A DNA stretch of 64,000 nt, taken from NCBI RefSeq assembly GCF_002009175.1, contig NZ_CP018047.1, positions 6,448,001 to 6,512,000 on the forward strand. Reading direction: 5' to 3'. A model generated the notes under the pieces. That model made no database searches. It saw only the letters and a list, made by a program, of their open reading frames with translations, and was not told the origin of the DNA. Made by a program: the position numbers and the translations under genes. How positions within the stretch are numbered: position 1 is the first letter of the stretch; the number at the start of each line of letters is the position of its first letter. Source of the DNA: Streptomyces niveus (GTDB lineage Bacteria; Actinomycetota; Actinomycetes; Streptomycetales; Streptomycetaceae). Positions 45,664 through 54,535 of the stretch are shown piece after piece.

Positions 45664-45715
45664 CAGTTTTTACCGACGCGTAACTTCCCTTCCAGTTCTT
45701 ACCCGTGCGTAACTT
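45664..45715. promoter_or_regulatory. Pair of 23-bp direct repeats upstream of the lipase gene
   Basis: Copies at 45664-45686 and 45693-45715 match at 19 of 23 positions; the shared core is CAGTT then TTACC and GCGTAACTT, differing only in the middle. The period is 29 bp. Each copy has TTAC and GTAA in inverted order. They end 85 bp before the lipase ATG and probably bind a regulator of it. Confidence 0.6.
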
Positions 45716-45800
45716 GGCATGAGCACAGCCAATGATGTGGTCCGGGCCACAGGGCTGACAGCTATCGCCTCTTCCCCTTGAGCCGCAAGGAGATCGCTCG

Positions 45801-46718
45801 ATGCTGCCCTGGAAACGCGCGTTCGGACCACTGGCGGCGCTGCTGCTGGCGGTCACGGCCGCCACCACCGCCCCCGCCGTCGCGGCCACCCCCACCGCGA
45901 CCCCGACAGCCGTCACCGCCCCCGCCCCCGCCCCCGCTTCCGTCAACGCCGCCGCCGCGAGCAGCGGTTGGAACAACTACTCCTGCAAGCCGTCCGCCGC
46001 CCACCCCCGCCCCGTCGTCCTCGTCCACGGCACCTTCGGGAACTCCGTCGACAACTGGCTCGGTCTCGCCCCGTACCTGGTGAACCGCGGCTACTGCGTC
46101 TTCTCCCTCGACTACGGCCAGCTCCCCGGTGTGCCGTTCTTCAACGGCCTCGGCCCCATCGACAAGTCGGCCGAGCAGTTGAGCGCGTACGTCGACCGGG
46201 TACTTGCCGCCACGGGCGCCCCGAAGGCCGACATCGTCGGCCACTCCCAGGGCGGCATGATGCCCCGCCACTACCTCAAGTTCCTCGGCGGGGCCCAGAA
46301 GGTGAACGCCCTGGTCGGACTCGCGCCCGACAACCACGGCACGACCCTGCTCGGTCTGACGAAGCTGCTGCCGCACTTCCCCGGCGCGGAGGACCTGCTC
46401 ACCGAGAAGACCCCCGGACTCGCCGACCAGATCGCCGGATCGGCGTTCCTCACGAAGCTCAACGCGGGCGGTGACACCGTGCCCGGGGTCAAGTACACCG
46501 TCATCGCCACCCGTTACGACCAGGTGGTCACGCCGTACCGCAGCCAGTTCCTCTCCGGGCCGGACGTACGCAACGTCACCCTCCAGGACCTGTGCGCGGT
46601 GGACATCTCCGAGCACCTGGCGATCGGGCTGATCGACCGGATCGCCTTCCACGAGGTGGCCAACGCGCTCGATCCGGGCCGCGCCACACCGACGACCTGC
46701 GCCTCGGTCATCGGCTGA
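45801..46718 (+). CDS. Secreted triacylglycerol lipase
   Basis: The 305-aa precursor has a signal peptide (about residues 1-28) and an Ala/Pro/Thr-rich segment to about 53, then an alpha/beta-hydrolase core: VVLVHGTFGNSVDNW with the oxyanion region, the nucleophile elbow GHSQGGMMPRHY and the C-terminal ISEHLAIGLIDRIAFHEVANAL supplying the histidine. It matches the streptomycete secreted lipase group. ATG at 45801 follows CAAGGAG. The direct repeats upstream suggest dedicated control. Convergent with the LPMO gene across a palindrome. Confidence 0.92.
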   Translation: MLPWKRAFGPLAALLLAVTAATTAPAVAATPTATPTAVTAPAPAPASVNAAAASSGWNNYSCKPSAAHPRPVVLVHGTFGNSVDNWLGLAPYLVNRGYCVFSLDYGQLPGVPFFNGLGPIDKSAEQLSAYVDRVLAATGAPKADIVGHSQGGMMPRHYLKFLGGAQKVNALVGLAPDNHGTTLLGLTKLLPHFPGAEDLLTEKTPGLADQIAGSAFLTKLNAGGDTVPGVKYTVIATRYDQVVTPYRSQFLSGPDVRNVTLQDLCAVDISEHLAIGLIDRIAFHEVANALDPGRATPTTCASVIG

Positions 46719-46745
46719 GACAGAGCACGGGAGAGCACGGCACAT

Positions 46746-46785
46746 GCCGCGGGGCTCCGGACCGATCGGTCCGGAGCCCCGCGGC
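46746..46785. terminator. 40-bp perfect palindrome between convergent genes
   Basis: Positions 46746-46765 and 46766-46785 are exact reverse complements, centred on GATC. As RNA it folds into an 18-bp stem with a 4-nt loop from either strand, a bidirectional terminator for the lipase and LPMO genes. Confidence 0.88.
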
Positions 46786-46794
46786 GGCCGTACG

Positions 46795-47826
46795 TCAGCG
46801 GCTGTGCCGCCCGCCGCCCGCGGGCTGGGCCTTGCGGCGGACCGTACCGAACATCACGGCCGCGCCCGCGGCGAGGATCGCCGCGCCACCCGCAGCGATG
46901 TACGGCGTCGTGCTGTCGCCACCGGTCTCGGCGAGGTTCTCCGAACCACCCGCCGGCTGCGGCTCGGCCGCGCCGGCCTCGTTCGCCTCCGGGGCGTTGG
47001 CCCCGGGCTCGCCGGCCGGCTCCTCGTAACCGCCGGCGTCCTTCGCGGCGGTCTTGCTCTCGGGCTCCCCGGCCTCGTCGGGGCCGTCACCACCGTGTCC
47101 GTTGTGGTCGACGGTGGACTTGGACGCGCCCTCCTCGACATCGGCCTCGGAGGGGGCGGACGCCTCGGGAGCGGCGGCCGAGCCGCCGTTGTCGGCGCCG
47201 AAGACCACGTCGGAGCAGGTGTAGAACGCCTCGGGGCTGTCCGAACGCTGCCAGATGGAGTAGATGAGATGACGGCCGGACTTGGCGGGGACGATGCCGT
47301 CGAAGACGTAGGCGCCGTTGACCAGCTTCGGGTCGGTGACCTTGGCGAACGGCTTGTCCTCCAGGTCCGACCACTTCAGCGGCTGACCCGCGTCGTAACC
47401 GTCCTTGGTGACGTACAGCTCGAAGGAGCCCTTGTGCGGGGCGGTGGCCTTGTAGGTGAAGGTGCGGTTGCCCGCGGTGAACGGCGACGAGGGCCAGTCG
47501 CCGCGCGGCAGGTCGAGCCCCTTGTACTTGTCGCGGCCCGCCGAGCAGAGCTTGCCGTCCGGGATGATCGACTTGTGGTTGCCCGCGGCGTTCGCGATGT
47601 TGACCTCGTTCCAGTCGTAGAACGCCTGCGTCCCGCTGGACGCGACCGCCGCCTTGCAGGCCGCCGACTTCGGACTCTCGGGCCCCTCCGCGAAGCAGGC
47701 GGAGACACGGCTGACCGGGTCCGTCATGGAGCCGTGGGCGGCGGCGGGGACGGCCGCGAGCCCGATGAGCGCGAGCGGCGCGACACCCAGCACGACGATT
47801 CCAGTGGTCCTGCGACGAGCGGTCAT
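46795..47826 (-). CDS. AA10 lytic polysaccharide monooxygenase with sortase anchor
   Basis: AA10 LPMOs cut chitin or cellulose oxidatively with a copper ion held by the N-terminal histidine. The 343-aa precursor has a signal peptide ending AAA before His31 (HGSMTDPVSR), the second histidine in YKATAPHKGSF, and a catalytic domain to about residue 200. A Glu/Ala/Gly-rich linker leads to LAETG at 298-302, a hydrophobic helix and basic tail, which is a sortase signal for wall anchoring. ATG at 47826 follows AAGGAG. From memory, a related wall-bound LPMO of S. coelicolor is tied to morphogenesis. Confidence 0.93.
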   Translation of the reverse strand: MTARRRTTGIVVLGVAPLALIGLAAVPAAAHGSMTDPVSRVSACFAEGPESPKSAACKAAVASSGTQAFYDWNEVNIANAAGNHKSIIPDGKLCSAGRDKYKGLDLPRGDWPSSPFTAGNRTFTYKATAPHKGSFELYVTKDGYDAGQPLKWSDLEDKPFAKVTDPKLVNGAYVFDGIVPAKSGRHLIYSIWQRSDSPEAFYTCSDVVFGADNGGSAAAPEASAPSEADVEEGASKSTVDHNGHGGDGPDEAGEPESKTAAKDAGGYEEPAGEPGANAPEANEAGAAEPQPAGGSENLAETGGDSTTPYIAAGGAAILAAGAAVMFGTVRRKAQPAGGGRHSR

Positions 47827-48000
47827 GGATCCGTTCTCCTTCTGAGCGGCACGAGCGAGGGGAAGCGGAGCGGGACGAACTCCCGGCGGCGTGACCTCCG
47901 TTGCACACGGCGCCACCGGTGACCGTCCCGCTCCGGCCCTCAGCAAGCTAGCCCCTCGAAACCCGGGAACGGCCTGCTGGGACGGGGCGAAGGGGATCCT

Positions 48001-48040
48001 TATGGTCCGCTTAAGCCGACGGTAAGCCGAAGCTAAGCGA
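48001..48040. promoter_or_regulatory. 11-bp tandem repeats upstream of the LPMO gene
   Basis: TAAGCCGA at 48012-48019 and 48023-48030 and TAAGCGA at 48034-48040 are spaced 11 bp; a weaker copy starts at 48001. Read on the LPMO strand the array ends beside TAAGGAT (around 48004-47998), a possible -10. Direct repeats at one helical turn are typical of OmpR-type or SARP activators. Confidence 0.6.
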
Positions 48041-48080
48041 CCGCTGAGATTGGGCGGAGCGGACCCCGTTTCCGGACCCG

Positions 48081-49508
48081 TCAGACCGCCGGCACCGTGT
48101 CCTCGAACGTCGTGCCCGCCGCGCGGTATCCGCTCACCAGCGCGGCCACCTGGGCGGGGCTGAGGACCTGGTCCTTCACGTGCAGCACGTAGTCCACCTG
48201 CTGGTCGTAGGAGCGCGGCGTGGTGCTGGTCTGGCCCGCCAGGTCGATCAGCCACTGGTTGAAGTTGATCGACATCGGCCGCTCCGGCAGATACGCGGCC
48301 CCGTGCGTGCCGAAGTGCTGACCGTCGACGTAGTAGGTGATGGCGTTGTTGTCGATGGTCACCACCAGGTCGTGCCACCCGGCGTAGCTCTGCCGGACCT
48401 CGCTGTGCTGGTTGACGGCCTCCCACGGGTCGGGGCGGTAGGTCTCCCACGAGGTGGTGTAGAGGATGTTGGCCGGTTCGCCCCAGCCGCCGTTCGGCAG
48501 ATACTCGAAGTCGTACTCGGCGTAGTCGTCCGCCATCGGTGCCTTGAGGTCGTTGATGGTGAAGAACGTCTGGACGAGACGGTCGCCGTCCGGTCCCGAC
48601 CTGGGCGCGTCGCTGAACTTCACCCGCGCCGCGTACGTCCCGTTACGGAACTTCATGGACCGGGTGAGGATCTCCGTCTGCTCCGTCGACGCGGCCGTCC
48701 CGGCGGTGGATGTCTCCAGGTTCATCACCGAGTTGCCGCCCTGGTTGGCGAACGTGACGTTCTCCGGTACCCAGTTGGCCCCGGGCACACCCGGACCGCC
48801 GGAGTTCGCGCGGACGCTCCAGCCGTTCGCGGCGATCTTCGGGTCGCTGTGGCCGCTGTAGTTGAAGTCGTCGAACAGTGTGGGCCCGTCGGCCGGGTCG
48901 GTCGGCGGATCCGTGGGGTCGGTCGGGCCGTTGCCGCCGGGTGCCTCGCCCCAGACCGTCGCGCCGCCGATGTGCGCGGTGATCCGGGACCAGTCGCCGT
49001 ACGTGGACCGCTCCCGGCCGAAGGAGTAGTCGTCGCTCTGCCCCAGCGGCTGCCAGTTCGCCTGGTGGAACCGCAGTTGCATGTCCCCGGTGTCCGCGCC
49101 CGGCGCCAGGGTGCCCGCCCCGCCCGTGAAGGAGATCTCCAGATAACGGTCGGCGGTGGCCGTCGGGTTGGCGGGCGTCCCGAAGGTCCCGGTGATGTTG
49201 GCGCAGCCCTTCACCGCCCAGGAGCAGGCGAACCGGTAGGACGCGGACGGCGAATCCGCCTTGAACCAGTACCGCACCTTGACGTCGCTCAGCCGTACGG
49301 CGGCGCTGCCGGTGTTGCGTATCTTCAGCCAGGGTTCGCTCTGGTCGGCCGTCGCCCCGGCGGCGCTCGTGCGGTACTGGACGACGAGCCCGTCGGCCGC
49401 CGCGGCCCCGGCGGACGCGGGCATCGCCGCCAGCGCCGTACAGCTCAGGGCCACGGTGACAGCGGCGGCGGCTGCCGCGCGGAGGCGGCTCTTGGCGTTC
49501 TTCGTCAT
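48081..49508 (-). CDS. Secreted CBM3 - GH16-like glycanase
   Basis: The 475-aa precursor has a signal peptide (about 1-36), a CBM3-type carbohydrate-binding module (VQYRTSAAG, WLKIRNTGSAAVRLSDVKVRY, to about residue 185), a Thr/Asp/Pro linker, and a C-terminal domain of the GH16 type with EYDFEYLP as the ExDxE catalytic motif. GH16 enzymes hydrolyse beta-1,3/1,4-glucans, agar and related polymers; the substrate here is open. It lies 40 bp after the GH20 gene in the same direction and probably shares its transcript. Confidence 0.8.
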   Translation of the reverse strand: MTKNAKSRLRAAAAAAVTVALSCTALAAMPASAGAAAADGLVVQYRTSAAGATADQSEPWLKIRNTGSAAVRLSDVKVRYWFKADSPSASYRFACSWAVKGCANITGTFGTPANPTATADRYLEISFTGGAGTLAPGADTGDMQLRFHQANWQPLGQSDDYSFGRERSTYGDWSRITAHIGGATVWGEAPGGNGPTDPTDPPTDPADGPTLFDDFNYSGHSDPKIAANGWSVRANSGGPGVPGANWVPENVTFANQGGNSVMNLETSTAGTAASTEQTEILTRSMKFRNGTYAARVKFSDAPRSGPDGDRLVQTFFTINDLKAPMADDYAEYDFEYLPNGGWGEPANILYTTSWETYRPDPWEAVNQHSEVRQSYAGWHDLVVTIDNNAITYYVDGQHFGTHGAAYLPERPMSINFNQWLIDLAGQTSTTPRSYDQQVDYVLHVKDQVLSPAQVAALVSGYRAAGTTFEDTVPAV

Positions 49509-49548
49509 GGGGTGTTCCTCTCCGGAACGGTGGTGGGGGAGGGAGGGG

Positions 49549-51144
49549 TTACGGAAGTGGCGCCGTACCTGCGGGGGCGGTCATGAGGGAGCGCGGGGTG
49601 AGCGGCCGGTAGCGGACGCCGAGGGCGTCCAGCCGTGCGGTGTGATGGCGCAGCCGCTCCACGAAACCGGTCCAGTCGCTGTGCCCGCCGGACCAGGCGC
49701 GGTCCGCGAGGGCGCAGAGCCGGGGGTAGGTGAGGTACTCGATCCGGTCGGGTGTCTTCACGTACTCGGTCCACAACTGCGCCTGTGTGCCGAGGACCTG
49801 GGCGGTCTCCCCGGCCTCCCAGTCGCCCGGCACCGGCTCGTTGCCGTGGACGGCGTGCAGCGCGACGGGGTCGCCGGGCTGACCAGGCGGTTCGCAGGGC
49901 TCGGCGGACTGGGCGTAGTCGAGATAGGTGGCCCGGTGATGAGCCGTCACCACCTGGTGGCCGCGCCGGGCGGCGGCCAGGGCGTGCGCCGGATCGCGCC
50001 AGGTCATCACCGTGAAGTCGAGGGGCAGTTCGGTCCCCGTCTCGGCCCAGCCGACCGGTCTGCGGCCCCGCTCCACCAGGAACGCCCCTATCCGGCCCAT
50101 GAACCAGCCGTGCAGCGCCGCCGGGCCGCTCAGCCCCTCGGCCGCCGCGCGGGCGCGCGCCGCCGGACTGTTCTCCCACTCGGTGGTGGGGCACTCCTCA
50201 CCGCCGATATGGATGTAGGGGGACGGGAAGACGTCCATGACCTCCTCCAGTACCGTCCGGCAGAAGTCGAGCGCCCGGTCGTGGACGCCGAGCACGGTGT
50301 CGCAGACACCCCACCGGGTCCAGACGTCGAGGCTCCGCTCCGGGTGGTTGCCCAGCTCGGGATAGGCGGCGAGGGCGGCGCGCACATGGCCGGGCATCTC
50401 GATCTCGGGCACGACGTTCACCCCGCGCTCCGCCGCGTACCTCACCAGGTCCCGCAGCTCCTCCTTGGTGTACGACCCCGAGTGCGGGACGCCGTCGAAC
50501 CGGTCGCCGCCCCGGCCGGGCGGCCAGGTCATCGACTCGCTCCGGTGGCCGCCGACCGAGGTCAGCCGGGGGTAGGCGTCGACGGGTATGCGCCAGCCCT
50601 GGTCGTCGGTGAGATGGAGGTGGAGGGTGTTGAGTTTGTGGAAGGCGAGCAGGTCCACGTATCTGCGCAGATAGGCGACCGGCTGGAAGTGCCGGGCGAC
50701 GTCGAGCATCGCGCCGCGCCAGGGATGTCTGGGCACATCGCTGATCTCGACGCAGGGCAGCTCCCAGGGTCCGCCCCGGGGCCGGCCCCGGCCCGACAGG
50801 GCCTCGGCGGGCAGCAGTTGACGGATCGTCTGGACTCCGCGGAGCAGTCCGGTGGGGTGCGCGGCGCGCAGCATCAGCGCCTGCGGGCCGACGGTGATCC
50901 CGTACCCCTCGTCGCCCAGTCCGCCGAGCCCCGGATCGAGGGCGAGCACGATCTCTCCCTCGGCCGAGTCGGGGAGCGGCAGCCCGGTCACCGGGGTGAG
51001 CAGGGTGCGCAAGAGGTCCGACGCCGCGTGCGTGCCGGGCAGGGACCGTACGGCTGTGCGCGTGTCGAGGGTGAAGCGGCCGGGGCGGGGAGAGACCTTG
51101 CGGGGCCGGGGGACGAGGGAGAGTTCGGGGTGTGACGCTGACAC
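49549..51144 (-). CDS. GH20 beta-N-acetylhexosaminidase
   Basis: GH20 enzymes release N-acetylglucosamine or galactosamine by substrate-assisted catalysis. The 531-aa protein has the N-terminal GH20b domain and the catalytic barrel with LHLTDDQGWRIPVDAYPRLT, VPEIEMPGH and YIHIGGEECPTTEW. The usual Asp-Glu pair reads Glu-Glu here, so the residue that orients the acetamido group is changed from Asp to Glu. No signal peptide is evident, which fits action on imported oligosaccharides. ATG or GTG at 51144 is the only good start. It follows the ABC permease genes. Confidence 0.9.
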   Translation of the reverse strand: MSASHPELSLVPRPRKVSPRPGRFTLDTRTAVRSLPGTHAASDLLRTLLTPVTGLPLPDSAEGEIVLALDPGLGGLGDEGYGITVGPQALMLRAAHPTGLLRGVQTIRQLLPAEALSGRGRPRGGPWELPCVEISDVPRHPWRGAMLDVARHFQPVAYLRRYVDLLAFHKLNTLHLHLTDDQGWRIPVDAYPRLTSVGGHRSESMTWPPGRGGDRFDGVPHSGSYTKEELRDLVRYAAERGVNVVPEIEMPGHVRAALAAYPELGNHPERSLDVWTRWGVCDTVLGVHDRALDFCRTVLEEVMDVFPSPYIHIGGEECPTTEWENSPAARARAAAEGLSGPAALHGWFMGRIGAFLVERGRRPVGWAETGTELPLDFTVMTWRDPAHALAAARRGHQVVTAHHRATYLDYAQSAEPCEPPGQPGDPVALHAVHGNEPVPGDWEAGETAQVLGTQAQLWTEYVKTPDRIEYLTYPRLCALADRAWSGGHSDWTGFVERLRHHTARLDALGVRYRPLTPRSLMTAPAGTAPLP

Positions 51145-51240
51145 GGCGGGTGGCCTCCGGGAGTTCGGGTTCTCGGACGGTTCGCGGGCCTTCTTCGTCG
51201 GTCTTCTCGCGAGGTCTTCTCGCGTGGCTTCTTGGCCTGG

Positions 51241-52080
51241 TCAGCCCTTGACGGCGCCGGCCGCGAAGCCGGCGGTGACATGGCGCTGGAGCAGCAGGAA
51301 GATCACCAGCGCGGGCAGGGCGAAGAGTGTCGAGGCAGCCATCGTGGCGCCCCAGTCGGTGCCGAAGGTGTTCTGGAAGGACGACAGCCAGACCGGCAGG
51401 GTGCGGTTGTCCTGCTCCTTGATGATCAGGAAGTTGGCGTACGCGAACTCGTTCCACGCGGTGATGAAGCCGAAGAGCGAGGTGGCCATCAGACCCGGCA
51501 TGAGCAGGGGCAGCGCCACCCGCCGGAAGGCCTCGGTCCTCGTGCAGCCGTCGACCTGGGCCGCCTCCTCCAGCTCGGGCGGAATGGTCCCGATGAAGCC
51601 CCGGAGCACCACGATCGTGAACGGCAGCGTGATCATGAAGTAGACGAGGGTCAGGGTCGGCAGCCGGTCGAGCATGTCCGTGTCGCGGGAGATGATGTAG
51701 ATGGGGATGATCAGCGATTCCCACGGAGCCATTTGGGCGATGAAGACCATCAGCATGAAATGCCGCCTGCCCTTCCAGCGCATCCGGGCGACGGCGAACG
51801 CCGCCCCGAGCGCCACCAGCAGCGACAGCAGCACCGCGCCGAGGGTGACCAGGACGCTGTTGCGCCAGAACAGTTCGAAGCCGTCGGCGGTCACGGCCCG
51901 GCGGAAGTGGTCCAGCGTCCAGGTGTGCGGGACCAGTTGAGGGTCGGCCGACCGGATGTCGCGGGACGGTTTGAAGGCGGTCGAGATCATCCAGTACACG
52001 GGGAACAGACACACCACGACGGTCACGGTGGCGGCGGCGTTCAGCGGGATCCGGCGGCCTCGGGGACGTAGCAGGGTCAT
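51241..52080 (-). CDS. Carbohydrate ABC transporter permease (MalG type)
   Basis: The 279-aa membrane protein has about six helices and the ATPase-contact loop EEAAQVDGCTRTEAFRRVALPL, the EAA motif of CUT1 importers. ATG at 52080 overlaps the stop of the MalF-type gene by four bases. With the second permease and the lipoprotein upstream it forms a sugar importer. No ATPase gene is present; streptomycetes supply a shared MsiK ATPase for such systems. Confidence 0.92.
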   Translation of the reverse strand: MTLLRPRGRRIPLNAAATVTVVVCLFPVYWMISTAFKPSRDIRSADPQLVPHTWTLDHFRRAVTADGFELFWRNSVLVTLGAVLLSLLVALGAAFAVARMRWKGRRHFMLMVFIAQMAPWESLIIPIYIISRDTDMLDRLPTLTLVYFMITLPFTIVVLRGFIGTIPPELEEAAQVDGCTRTEAFRRVALPLLMPGLMATSLFGFITAWNEFAYANFLIIKEQDNRTLPVWLSSFQNTFGTDWGATMAASTLFALPALVIFLLLQRHVTAGFAAGAVKG

Positions 52081-53063
52081 CGCGACTCGTCCTCCTGACG
52101 GAGCATCTGACGGAAGTAGAGGACGAGCACCCCGGACATCAGGACCACGGTGAGCATCGAGGCGGCGGAACCCAGGTCGTAGCGCTGGCTGGACAGCGCC
52201 GTCTGGACCGCGTACACCGGCAGGATCGTCGTGGCGTCGCCCGGCCCGCCGCGGGTCATCACCCAGATCTGGACGAACGCCTTGAACGTCCAGATCACCT
52301 CCAGCGAGCACACCAGCAGAAAGATCGGCCGGAGCATCGGGAAGGTGACCGAGCGGAAGATCCGGGCGCCCGAGGCCCCGTCGAGGCGGGCCGACTCGTA
52401 CAGCTCGGTGGGGACCGTGGTGAGCGCCGAGTAGAGGGTGATCGCCGCGAACGGCACGGACTGCCAGACGATCAGTACGACGAGGATCACGAAGGCGGCG
52501 GTGCCGTCGGCGAACCACGGGTAGCGCTCGAACGAGTCGAATCCGAGTGAGGTCAGCGACTGGTTGACGATCCCGAACTCGGAGTGGAACAGCCACTGGA
52601 AGACGGTGGTGGCCGCCACCACCGGCATCGCCCAGGCGAGCACCAGCGCACCGAGGACGACGGTGCGGCCCGCCTTCGTCAGCCGTTCGGTCATCAGCGC
52701 GACCAGGGTGGAGATCACCATGATCAGGACGACGTTGACGGTCATGAAGACGAAGGTGCGGCCGGTCACCTCCCAGAACCGCGGGTCGGACAGCAGCGTG
52801 CGGTAGTTCCGCAGTCCCACGAACTCCGCGTCCCCGCTGATCAGTTGGCGGAGCCGGAAGTCCTGGAGCGAGATCAGCACGGCCCGCAGCAGCGGGTAGA
52901 GCAGCAGATACAGCATGCCGGCGATCGCGGGTGCGATCAGGGCGTACGGCCAGAGGCTGTGCGACGGGCGTGGGCGCCGCCGCTCCGGCGGTCCGGCCGG
53001 GGGGCCGGGGGCCGGTCGGTGCCGGGGGGTGCGTGGTGCGGTCCGCTCACTGATGACCGGCAC
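52077..53063 (-). CDS. Carbohydrate ABC transporter permease (MalF type)
   Basis: The 328-aa protein has a Pro/Arg-rich cytoplasmic start, about six membrane helices and the EAA loop ELYESARLDGASGARIFRSV. It pairs with the MalG-type permease, with which it overlaps by four bases. The binding-protein gene lies 125 bp upstream in the same direction. The sugar is unknown; the neighbouring GH20 gene points to an N-acetylhexosamine-containing oligosaccharide. Confidence 0.92.
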   Translation of the reverse strand: MPVISERTAPRTPRHRPAPGPPAGPPERRRPRPSHSLWPYALIAPAIAGMLYLLLYPLLRAVLISLQDFRLRQLISGDAEFVGLRNYRTLLSDPRFWEVTGRTFVFMTVNVVLIMVISTLVALMTERLTKAGRTVVLGALVLAWAMPVVAATTVFQWLFHSEFGIVNQSLTSLGFDSFERYPWFADGTAAFVILVVLIVWQSVPFAAITLYSALTTVPTELYESARLDGASGARIFRSVTFPMLRPIFLLVCSLEVIWTFKAFVQIWVMTRGGPGDATTILPVYAVQTALSSQRYDLGSAASMLTVVLMSGVLVLYFRQMLRQEDESR

Positions 53064-53188
53064 GGCGCGCCTCCTCTCGGTGGAATCGCTCTCGGAGGTG
53101 TACGTCGGAGCTGTACGGGGTCGGGAGTGACGAGCGGGGACCCCGGGCCCGGCTTCCGCACGGGGGAGCCCGAACCTCGTTGCCGGGA

Positions 53189-54457
53189 TCAGGGGTTGGC
53201 GTTCATCGCCCGCGTGATGTCCTGCGACGCCTTCGCCGCCTCCTTCGCGGCGTCGCCACCGACGAGGACCGCGGTCATGTAGTCCTTGACCGGGTTCTCG
53301 GCCTCCACCGCCGCCCAGCCGGGTGTGTTGGGTGTCGCGCGCCCGTTCGCGGCGCCGACCGCCATCGCCGAGGCGCCCGGATCGTTCGCCACGACCGATG
53401 CCAGCGAGGTCCGGTTCGGCACATAGCTCATGGCGAGGGCGAGCTTCTTCTGCCAGGTGTCGCCCGTCAGCTCCTTGACGAGCGTCAGCGCCTCGTCCGG
53501 GTCACCGGCCGCGGCGGGGATCACCAGGTCGGAGCCGCCGGTGAAGACGGCGCCCGGAGCGTCGGCGGTCTTGCCCGGAATCGGGAAGAAGCCCAGCCTC
53601 CCCTTCAGTTGGGCGTTGTTCTCGATGACGGCGTTGGCCAGGCCAGGCGTGGCGATGATCTGGGCCACCTGCCCCTTCGCCATCACCTCGGCCTGCGGCG
53701 GATCGTCCTCGTCGGAGTCCTTCGGGCCCTTGCCCAGCGCCTGGAGGCGCTTGTAGAACTCCATGCCGCGCAGCGCCTCGGGAGTGTCCAGCGCGCCCTT
53801 CCACTCCTCGCCCGACCCGGTGGCGAAGTCACCGCCCTCGTCCCAGATGAAGCCGCCCAGCGCGTACCACAGCTGGCCGGGCAGATAAATGCCCTGTGTA
53901 TCGCCCTTGTTGAGCTTGGTGGTCGCCTCGATCCACTGCTCGCGTGTCCTGATCGCGGCGGCGTCGACACCCGCCCGCTCGAACAGGTCGGTGCGGTATA
54001 CGACGACCCGGTTCGCCGCGTAGTACGGGATGCCGTACTGCCTTCCCTCGTACGAACCAGGCTCGGCGAGTCCCTTCAGCCAGTCCGCGCCCTTCAACTC
54101 GCCTTTGCTGTCGCTGAGATCGAGCAGTCCGCCGCTCGACGCGAACTGTGCCACCTGGGTGTTGCCCACCTCGATGACATCCGGGGCGTCGTTGCTGGCG
54201 AGGGCGGCGGTGATCTTCTGGCCGATGCCGTCCCACTCCTGGATCTGGACCTTGGCCCTGATCTCCGGGTGCTCGGCCTCGAAGCCCCTCACGAACTCCT
54301 TCTGGAACGCGGCCGAGACGCTGTCACGCATCAGCCAGACATCGACCGTCGTCCGTCCGTCGCCACTGTCCCCGGCGGAGCCGGAGGAGGTACTACAGGC
54401 ACTGAGCACGGCGGCCACGACCAGCACGGACCCACCGGCGAGCAAGCGGTACTTCAC
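53189..54457 (-). CDS. ABC transporter sugar-binding lipoprotein
   Basis: The 422-aa protein is a family 1 extracellular solute-binding protein. The lipobox LSAC places the lipidated cysteine at residue 21. Typical blocks follow: VDVWLMRDSVSAAFQKEF, APDVIEVGNTQVAQFASSG and YGIPYYAANRVVVYRTDLFE. GTG at 54457 is preceded by AGGGGTG. It is the first gene of the importer operon, driven by a promoter at 54536-54564 that overlaps a DasR-like site. Confidence 0.93.
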   Translation of the reverse strand: MKYRLLAGGSVLVVAAVLSACSTSSGSAGDSGDGRTTVDVWLMRDSVSAAFQKEFVRGFEAEHPEIRAKVQIQEWDGIGQKITAALASNDAPDVIEVGNTQVAQFASSGGLLDLSDSKGELKGADWLKGLAEPGSYEGRQYGIPYYAANRVVVYRTDLFERAGVDAAAIRTREQWIEATTKLNKGDTQGIYLPGQLWYALGGFIWDEGGDFATGSGEEWKGALDTPEALRGMEFYKRLQALGKGPKDSDEDDPPQAEVMAKGQVAQIIATPGLANAVIENNAQLKGRLGFFPIPGKTADAPGAVFTGGSDLVIPAAAGDPDEALTLVKELTGDTWQKKLALAMSYVPNRTSLASVVANDPGASAMAVGAANGRATPNTPGWAAVEAENPVKDYMTAVLVGGDAAKEAAKASQDITRAMNANP

Positions 54458-54490
54458 GATTCACCCCTGACAGAGCAAGACCTGACCACC

Positions 54491-54513
54491 TGACCAGTGA
54501 GGGTCACTGGACA
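54491..54513. promoter_or_regulatory. Candidate operator of the divergent GntR regulator
   Basis: CCAGTGA and TCACTGG flank GGG as a perfect inverted repeat (54494-54510), extended by TG and CA outside. It lies in the leader of the sugar-binding lipoprotein gene. The left half TGACCAGTGA recurs exactly at 54647-54656 on the other side of the divergent region. Confidence 0.65.
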
Positions 54514-54535
54514 GCTCACCTCTTGATGCTGGATG

